Source: Frigidibacter sp. (GTDB taxonomy: Bacteria > Pseudomonadota > Alphaproteobacteria > Rhodobacterales > Rhodobacteraceae). Taken from it: 64,000 bases of DNA. The notes beneath the pieces were generated by a model. It ran no database searches. It was not told where the DNA came from and was given only the letters and a program-made list of their open reading frames with translations. Below are positions 58,759-64,000 of this stretch, in pieces. The stretch spans positions 1 to 64,000 of the forward strand of contig NZ_JAUYTT010000017.1 in the NCBI RefSeq assembly GCF_030695035.1. The letters run 5' to 3'. Numbering within the stretch: the first letter of the stretch is position 1; every line of letters starts with the position of its first letter. The translations under genes were made by a program, and so were the position numbers.

Positions 58759-60132
58759 TTAGCCGAGGACGGCCTTCACCGCACTGGCGGTGGCGGCGAT
58801 CACGGTTTCCGCCTCGGCCTCGGTCAGGCAGAGCGGCGGCGCGAAGCCGAGGATGTCGCCCTGCGGCATGGCGCGGCCGATCACCCCACGCTCCAGCAGC
58901 GCGGCCGACACGGCGGGGCCGATCTTGCGGGCGGGGTCGAAGAAGCGGCGGTCATCCTTGTCCTCGACAAACTCCACCGCCGCCATCAGCCCGTCGCCGC
59001 GCACCTCCCCAACGTTCTTGTGCCCGGCCAGCGCATCGGCCAGCCCGGCGCGGAACATCGCGCCGGTCACGCGGGCATTGTCCACCAGCCCCAGATCGTC
59101 GATCAGCTTGAGGTTGGCGACGCCCGCCGCCGCGCAGATCGGGTGCGCCGAATAGGTCCAGCCATGGCCGATGGGGCCGAACTCGTCCGATCCCTGCACC
59201 AGCACCTGCCACATCCTGTCCGACACAATGGAGCCCGACAGCGGCGCATAGGCCGAGGTGAGGCCCTTGGCGATGGTGATGAGGTCGGGGGTCATCCCGT
59301 AATGGTCCGACCCGAACATGGTGCCGAGCCGGCCAAAGCCGGTGACGACCTCATCCGCGACCAGCAGTATATCGTATTTGGTCAGCACCGCCTGAATCGC
59401 CGCCCAATAGCCGGCGGGCGGCGGCACGATGCCCCCGGTGCCGAGGATAGGCTCGCCGATGAAGGCCGCGATGGTGTCGGGCCCCTCGGCCAGGATCATC
59501 TCTTCCAGCTTGGCGGCGCAATGGGCGCTGAACTGCTCCTCGGTCTGGCTGCGGTCTTCGCGGCGGAAGTAATAGGGGGCCTCGGTATGCAGGATCGGCG
59601 CGCGGGGCAGGTCGAAATGCGCGTGGAACAGGGCAAGGCCGGTCAGGCTGCCGGTCATCACGCCCGAGCCGTGATAGCCGCGCCAGCGCGAGATGATCTT
59701 CTTCTTCTCGGGCCGGCCGAGGATGTTGTTGTAATACCAGATCAGCTTGATGTTGGTCTCGTTCGCGTCCGACCCCGACAGCCCGAAATACACCCGGCTC
59801 ATATGCGCGGGCGCGCGTTCGATGATCATCCGGGCCAGCGTGATGCTGGCTTCGGTGCCGTGGCCGACATAGGCGTGGTAATAGGCCAGCTCATGCGCCT
59901 GTTTGGAGATCGCCTCGGCAATCTCTGTCCGGCCATAGCCGACATTGACGCAATAGAGCCCGGCAAAGGCATCAAGGCTGCGCTTGCCGGCCTTGTCAGT
60001 GATGTAGACGCCCTCGCCTCCCGCCATCACCCGCGCCCCCGTCTCGCCGCGGGCATGGGCGCCCATATGGGTGGAGGGGTGGAAGAAATGGTCGCGGTCC
60101 CAGGCGGTCAGGTCATTGTCACGGTCAAGCAT
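58759..60132 (-). CDS. atf: class III aminotransferase of the ectoine catabolic cluster
   Basis: 457 residues, PLP-dependent. FGLSGSDANETNIKLIWYYN, SRWRGYHGSGVMTGSLTG, FIGEPILGTGGIVPPPAGY, VADEVVTGFGRLGTMFG and the PLP Lys in ITIAKGLTSAYAPLSG are intact. In the gene order atf-ssd-asnR-enuR it is the aminotransferase proposed to convert diaminobutyrate to aspartate semialdehyde. A GABA or putrescine role is the alternative. AGGA lies 6 bases before the ATG; 18 bases after ssd. Confidence 0.82.
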   Translation of the reverse strand: MLDRDNDLTAWDRDHFFHPSTHMGAHARGETGARVMAGGEGVYITDKAGKRSLDAFAGLYCVNVGYGRTEIAEAISKQAHELAYYHAYVGHGTEASITLARMIIERAPAHMSRVYFGLSGSDANETNIKLIWYYNNILGRPEKKKIISRWRGYHGSGVMTGSLTGLALFHAHFDLPRAPILHTEAPYYFRREDRSQTEEQFSAHCAAKLEEMILAEGPDTIAAFIGEPILGTGGIVPPPAGYWAAIQAVLTKYDILLVADEVVTGFGRLGTMFGSDHYGMTPDLITIAKGLTSAYAPLSGSIVSDRMWQVLVQGSDEFGPIGHGWTYSAHPICAAAGVANLKLIDDLGLVDNARVTGAMFRAGLADALAGHKNVGEVRGDGLMAAVEFVEDKDDRRFFDPARKIGPAVSAALLERGVIGRAMPQGDILGFAPPLCLTEAEAETVIAATASAVKAVLG

Positions 60133-60150
60133 GGTGGTCCTTTCCCGCCC

Positions 60151-61647
60151 TCAGGCGGCGGTGTCGATGCAGAGGTATTTGAGTTCGGTGAAGGCCTCGA
60201 GCCCGTGGCGGCTGCCCTCGCGGCCAAGGCCGGATTGCTTCCAGCCGCCGAAGGGCACAGGGCCGCCGGTGATCTTGACGCGGTTGATGGCGACCATCCC
60301 GAAGTCGAGCGCGCGGGCCAGGCGCTGCTGGCGGGCGCCGCTTTCGGTGAGGACATAGGCGACGAGGCCGTAGTCGGTGGCATTGGCGCGGAGGATGACC
60401 TCGGCCTCGGTGTCGAAGGGCAGGACGGCGGCGACGGGGCCGAAGGTTTCTTCGGTCAGGATCTCGGCGCCTTCGGGGATGTCGGCCAGCAGGGTCGGGG
60501 CGTAGAACAGCGGCCCGGCCGGGTGGATCTTGCCGCCGGTGACCAGTCGCGCACCCTTGGCCAGCGCGTCGGTGACCTGCGCCGCGACCTTGGCGACGGC
60601 GCGTGCATGCATCAGCGGGCCGATCTCTGTCGCCGGATCGGTGCCGGGGCCGACGCGCAGGGCGTTGACGCGGGCGGCCAAGCGGTCGAGGAAGGCGGGA
60701 TAGATGGCGCGCTGCACAAAGATGCGGTTGGCGGCGAGGCAATCCTGGCCCGAGGTGGCGAATTTCGCGTCCATCGCAATGTCCACCGCCCGGTCCAGAT
60801 CGGCATCGTCGAAGACGATCAGCGGGGCATGGCCGCCAAGCTCCATCACCAGCCGTTTCATCGTGGGGGCGCATTGCGCCGCGATCATCCGGCCGATGCC
60901 GGTGGAGCCGGTGAAGGACAGGCCCCGGATGCGCGGATCGGCGCAGAACGTGCCGACGATGGTGGCGGCATCGCCGGTGACGACGTTGAACACGCCCGCG
61001 GGCACCCCGGCGCGTTCCGCGAGTTCGGCCAGCGCGAGGGCCGAAAGCGGGGTTTCGGACGCCGGATGCACGACGCAGCTGCATCCCGCTGCCAGCGCGG
61101 CGGCCGCCTTGCGGGTGATCATCGCGGCGGGGAAGTTCCACGGCGTGACCAGCGCCACCGGGCCAAGCGCCTCGCGCCGCACCACCATTTCGGCGCCTTG
61201 CAGATGGCTGGTGACGGTTTCCGTGTTCACCCGCTGCGCCTCGCCCGCGAACCAGTCGAGGAACGAGGCGGCATAGTCGATCTCGCCCCGGCTTTCGGCC
61301 AGCGGCTTGCCCTGCTCCAGCGTCATCAGCAGCGCCAGATCCTCGCGCGCGGCCAGCATCAACTCGCCCCAGCGGCGCAGGATCGCGGCGCGGTCTTGCG
61401 GCAGGCGGTCCCGCCAGGGGGCGAAGGCGGCTTGGGCGGCGGTAATGGCGGCTTCGGTCTCAGGGGCTCCGAGCGCGGCGACATGGGCGAGGGTGTCGCC
61501 GGTCGCCGGGTCGGTCACCGCGAAGGTTTCAGCCCCCGCGGCGGCGGTCCAGCGGCCGCCGACATAGGCAAGCTCGCGCAGCAGGGCGCGGTCGGTCAGG
61601 CGGGGCGGGGCCGGGTGATCGGCGGGGCGGGCGCGGAGGGCGGTCAT
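60151..61647 (-). CDS. ssd: semialdehyde dehydrogenase of the ectoine catabolic cluster
   Basis: 498 residues, aldehyde dehydrogenase superfamily, closest to succinate semialdehyde dehydrogenases. Catalytic Glu in KRLVMELGGHAPLIVF and Cys in SGQDCLAANRIFVQ; VTPWNFPAAMITRKAAAALA and FTGSTGIGR bind NAD(P). In ectoine degraders the homologue oxidises aspartate semialdehyde to aspartate. ATG at 61647 with AAGGA 8 bases upstream. Confidence 0.85.
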   Translation of the reverse strand: MTALRARPADHPAPPRLTDRALLRELAYVGGRWTAAAGAETFAVTDPATGDTLAHVAALGAPETEAAITAAQAAFAPWRDRLPQDRAAILRRWGELMLAAREDLALLMTLEQGKPLAESRGEIDYAASFLDWFAGEAQRVNTETVTSHLQGAEMVVRREALGPVALVTPWNFPAAMITRKAAAALAAGCSCVVHPASETPLSALALAELAERAGVPAGVFNVVTGDAATIVGTFCADPRIRGLSFTGSTGIGRMIAAQCAPTMKRLVMELGGHAPLIVFDDADLDRAVDIAMDAKFATSGQDCLAANRIFVQRAIYPAFLDRLAARVNALRVGPGTDPATEIGPLMHARAVAKVAAQVTDALAKGARLVTGGKIHPAGPLFYAPTLLADIPEGAEILTEETFGPVAAVLPFDTEAEVILRANATDYGLVAYVLTESGARQQRLARALDFGMVAINRVKITGGPVPFGGWKQSGLGREGSRHGLEAFTELKYLCIDTAA

Positions 61648-61768
61648 CGGCGGCGTCCTTTGGCTGGAGTTGCCCAAGGATGGCCGGGATGCGCAGGTGA
61701 GAGGGACCAAACTGCCCGCCCCGGACAGCAATCCGGTCCAGAGGTGCGGCGATGTGTAGAGAGTCTCT

Positions 61769-62254
61769 CTACCCGCCCGCCAGCAGGGTCACCGGCAGCA
61801 CGGTTTCCTCCTTCACCGGGCGGGTGACGATATAGGTGAAATATCGGTCGATGCCGATCTCCTCCGCCAGCATCCGGTCCACCAGCCGCTGATAGGCGTC
61901 GATGTCGCGGGTCATCACCTTCAGGAAGTAATCGACGCCGCCGCCGACCGACCAGCAGGCCACCACCTCGGGCAGCGCGGCGATGGCCTTCTCGAAGCGG
62001 TCGAAGTCCGCCTGGCGATGCGCGGCGAGCGTCACCTCCATGATGACGGAGGTGACAGGCGCGATCTTCCGCGGTGCGATGCGGGCGTGATAGCCCGTGA
62101 TGATGCCCGCCTTCTCCAGCTTGCGCAGCCGCAGCCAGCAGGGCGTGGGCGACAGGCCGACGCGTTCGGCCAGCGCCAGCTTGGTGATTCGCCCCTCGCG
62201 CTGCACGGCGTCGAGGATGCGCAGGTCGATGGGGTCGAGCTTCAATGGGGTCAT
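61769..62254 (-). CDS. asnR: Lrp/AsnC-family regulator
   Basis: 161 residues. HTH LDPIDLRILDAVQREGRITK, then LALAERVGLSPTPCWLRLRK (7-46), then a RAM effector domain (about 70-155; SVIMEVTLAAHRQADFDRF, VACWSVGGGVDYFLKVMTRD). The AsnC regulator is a standard member of ectoine catabolic clusters. ATG 62254 is preferred; a longer reading to 62296 runs into the enuR operator region. Divergent from enuR. Confidence 0.85.
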   Translation of the reverse strand: MTPLKLDPIDLRILDAVQREGRITKLALAERVGLSPTPCWLRLRKLEKAGIITGYHARIAPRKIAPVTSVIMEVTLAAHRQADFDRFEKAIAALPEVVACWSVGGGVDYFLKVMTRDIDAYQRLVDRMLAEEIGIDRYFTYIVTRPVKEETVLPVTLLAGG

Positions 62255-62303
62255 GGCGGTCCGCTGCCGGTTGCGGACGGGGCCGCAGGTTTCCATTGCA
62301 AAA

Positions 62304-62338
62304 TGACATGAGATTGATCAGCTATGCAATCATGACAA
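62304..62338. promoter_or_regulatory. enuR operator pair at the enuR start
   Basis: TGACATGAGATTGAT (62304-62318) and the inverted TTGTCATGATTG (complement of 62327-62338) lie in the divergent asnR-enuR gap, the second overlapping the enuR start codon. The same TGNCATGA element recurs twice downstream of enuR. Suggests autoregulation. Confidence 0.6.
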
Positions 62339-63717
62339 ACTGGTTGCCCGATCCCGCCGCGCTGACCCGCCCCGCCTATCTGTCGCTGGCCGAGCATATC
62401 GCCCGCGCCATCGAGGCGGGCACCCTGCCCGCGGGCGCGCGGCTTCCGCCGCATCGGCGGCTGGCGGATGACCTCGGCCTGTCGGTGCAGACGGTCAGCC
62501 GGGCCTATGAGGATCTGATCCGCCGCGACCTGATTGCCGGCGAGATCGGCCGCGGCACTTTCGTGCGCCAGAAAGGCGGCGAGGCGCGGCAGCCCTATCT
62601 GCCCGAACGCAGCGGCGAGCTGATCGACCTGTCGATCCTGAAGCCGGTCTGCGACACGCTGCATCTGGACAAGATCCGCGCCGCCTTCACCTGGCTGGGC
62701 GAGACGCTGCCGGCGTCTTCGGCGCTGTCGTTCCGGCCGAACATGGTGATGCCGCGGCACCGGGCGGTCGCGGCGGGATGGCTGGCCGAGGTGGGGATCG
62801 AGGTGCCGGCGCACAACATCTCCATCACCAATGGCGCGAGTTCGGCGATCACCGCGGCGCTGATGGGGGTGGCGCCGGTCGGGTCCACCATCGCCGCCGA
62901 GGCGCTGACGCATCATACGCTGATGCCGCTCTGCGGCTATCTGGGCCTGCATCTGGAAGGCGTGGCGATGGACCGCGACGGGATGTTGCCCGCCGCACTG
63001 GATGAGGCGGCGCGGCGCACGGGGTTGCGGGCGGTGTTCCTGCAGCCCAACGTTATCAACCCCTTGGGCGTGCAGATGCCCGCGGACCGGCGGGCGGAGC
63101 TGGTGGCGGTGGCGCGGCGGCATGACCTGGCGATCATCGAGAATGACATCCTGAACCGCATGGTCGAGGATGCACCGCCGACGCTGGCGGCACTGGCGCC
63201 GGAGCGGGTGCTGTATATCCACGGCTTCACCAAGATCACCGTGCCGGCGCTGCGCGTGGCCTATCTGGCCGCGCCCGACCGCTTTGCAACGGCGGTGGCG
63301 AACCGGCATCTTGTGTCCAGCTGGATGGCGACGCCGCCGATTGTGGAAATCCTCAGCCATTGGCTGACGGATGGCACCGCGGCAGAGCTGATCGCCTGGC
63401 AGCGGCTGCGGCTGGCAGAGCGGCACGCACTGGCGGAGCAGGTGCTGGCGGGGCGCATCTCCAGCACGCATCCGCAGGCGCTGCACCTGTGGCTGCGCCT
63501 GCCGGAGGGCCGGGCCGAGGAGGAGTTCGTGGCCGAGGCGCGGCTGCGCGGCGTGGCCGTGGCGGCGGGCAGCGCCTTTCGCGCCACCGACCGCGGCAAG
63601 CGCGATTCGGTGCGGATCGCGCTTGGCTCCACCGATCTGGAAGAGCTGCGGCAGGGACTTTCTATCGTGGGGTCGATGCTGGAAGAGGGCGCCGAGGCGC
63701 CTTTGCCCGGCATCTAG
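62332..63717 (+). CDS. enuR: MocR/GntR-type regulator of ectoine catabolism
   Basis: 461 residues. N-terminal GntR wHTH (about 12-78: LAEHIARAIEAGTLPAGARL, DLGLSVQTVSRAYEDLIRRD) fused to a class I aminotransferase-like domain (about 110-455). The PLP lysine is Lys301 in YIHGFTKITVPALRVAYL; Lys302 is the one I recall for Ruegeria EnuR. EnuR is a repressor relieved by ectoine breakdown products. Position between asnR and an ABC transporter matches EnuR clusters. No ribosome site upstream; the mRNA may be leaderless or start at 62308. Confidence 0.85.
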   Translation: MTNWLPDPAALTRPAYLSLAEHIARAIEAGTLPAGARLPPHRRLADDLGLSVQTVSRAYEDLIRRDLIAGEIGRGTFVRQKGGEARQPYLPERSGELIDLSILKPVCDTLHLDKIRAAFTWLGETLPASSALSFRPNMVMPRHRAVAAGWLAEVGIEVPAHNISITNGASSAITAALMGVAPVGSTIAAEALTHHTLMPLCGYLGLHLEGVAMDRDGMLPAALDEAARRTGLRAVFLQPNVINPLGVQMPADRRAELVAVARRHDLAIIENDILNRMVEDAPPTLAALAPERVLYIHGFTKITVPALRVAYLAAPDRFATAVANRHLVSSWMATPPIVEILSHWLTDGTAAELIAWQRLRLAERHALAEQVLAGRISSTHPQALHLWLRLPEGRAEEEFVAEARLRGVAVAAGSAFRATDRGKRDSVRIALGSTDLEELRQGLSIVGSMLEEGAEAPLPGI

Positions 63718-63767
63718 GCGCGGATGCCGCCGATCCGGGCGGCGCGCGAACTGACGGGCAATCCAAA

Positions 63768-63803
63768 TTGTCATGAGATTATTTTATAAATTGACATGAT
63801 TTG
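63768..63803. promoter_or_regulatory. enuR-type operator pair before the ABC transporter
   Basis: TTGTCATGAGATT (63768-63780) and TTGACATGATTTG (63791-63803) are direct repeats 23 bases apart, the spacing of the pair before enuR, flanking an AT-rich ATTTTATAAA. They lie 68 bases before the transporter GTG. This is the probable EnuR-controlled promoter of the uptake and catabolic operon. Confidence 0.6.
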
Positions 63804-63870
63804 ATGCGGAGTCAATCGTGCCCCGATCCGAAGGCGCCCGCAGGTGTGCCAGAGACATCGAGGGACCAGC

Positions 63871-64000
63871 GTGGCTGAACCGATCATCCGCTTCGACAAT
63901 ATCCGCAAGAGCTTTGGCACGCTGACCGTGCTGGACGGGCTGTCCTTCGACGTGATGCCGGGCGAAAAGCTGGCGCTGATCGGGCCATCGGGGTCGGGCA
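63871..64000 (+). CDS. ABC transporter ATPase, start only (probable ectoine uptake)
   Basis: Forty-three codons from a GTG with GAGGGA 7 bases upstream: VAEPIIRFDNIRKSFGTLTV, then LDGLSFDVMPGEKLALIGPS with GSG at the edge, i.e. the A-loop and Walker A of a polar-amino-acid-type ATPase. Next to enuR it would be EhuA of the EhuABCD ectoine importer; the rest lies outside the window. Confidence 0.75.
   Translation, partial: MAEPIIRFDNIRKSFGTLTVLDGLSFDVMPGEKLALIGPSGSG

Noticed and set aside
58744-61827. Very long open frame (about 1027 codons) on the plus strand opposite atf and ssd
   Set aside because: Antisense frame kept open by GC-rich codon bias. Its translation is low-complexity (Arg/Gly/Ala/His-rich) with no domains, while the minus-strand genes show full motifs.

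Overview
The window is high-GC DNA (well above 60%) with tightly packed, mostly leftward operons, ATGA stop/start overlaps and AGGA/GGAGG ribosome sites. Gene content (red-type form I RuBisCO with cbbX, N-methylglutamate pathway, TMAO demethylase, EnuR-type ectoine control, chvE-ggu sugar transporter) points to a Rhodobacteraceae alphaproteobacterium, i.e. a metabolically flexible Rhodobacter/Gemmobacter/roseobacter-like organism. The genus cannot be fixed from the sequence alone. No rRNA, tRNA, transposase, phage gene or CRISPR array was seen.

Layout. 1-16115: methylated-amine island. Leftward mgsABC, gmaS and purU (methylamine to N-methylglutamate, plus formyl-THF hydrolysis), two regulators, rightward mgdABCD (N-methylglutamate dehydrogenase), leftward tdm (TMAO demethylase), and an ammonium transporter with a tiny membrane protein. 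16360-21905: a leftward six-gene catabolic cluster of unknown substrate (HpaB-like oxygenase, Rieske oxygenase, flavin reductase, RidA, DUF1028 hydrolase, LysR), the best candidate for a poorly described system. 22417-25037: an omega-aminotransferase and galM. 25164-37606: oxidative L-arabinose/D-galactose pathway with the ChvE-GguAB transporter and a GbpR-like regulator. 37610-48617: complete Calvin cycle operon cbbR / cbbFPTALSXEYZ. 48788-56055: catalase, two small proteins behind PhaR-like TGC boxes, a stand-alone DUF1989 protein, an aldo/keto reductase, and a divergent SHMT-like enzyme with a LysR regulator. 56128-58486: SulP transporter and tandem universal stress protein. 58759-64000: ectoine catabolism genes atf, ssd, asnR, enuR and the start of an ABC transporter.

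How it fits together. TMAO, dimethylamine or methylamine give formaldehyde, ammonium and glutamate. Folate enzymes pass the C1 unit to formate, whose oxidation would give CO2 and reductant, and the Calvin operon some 25-35 kb away could re-fix the CO2. The island therefore looks like the genetic basis for energy from C1 amines with autotrophic carbon assimilation, beside scavenging of plant or algal sugars and compatible solutes. This is inference from gene content.

Non-coding structure. Three copies (5693, 22086, 53484) of a 190-290 bp hairpin-rich dispersed repeat lie just beyond the 3' ends of leftward genes. Three copies of a shorter terminator-like repeat (18059, 25071, 56080) lie just after genes in sense orientation. 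Several palindromic operators stand out: TTAGGCT-G-AGCCTAA and TATGTATG-T-CATACATA before the oxygenase cluster, TGC-rich boxes before the 55-residue protein, and repeated TGNCATGA motifs on both sides of enuR.
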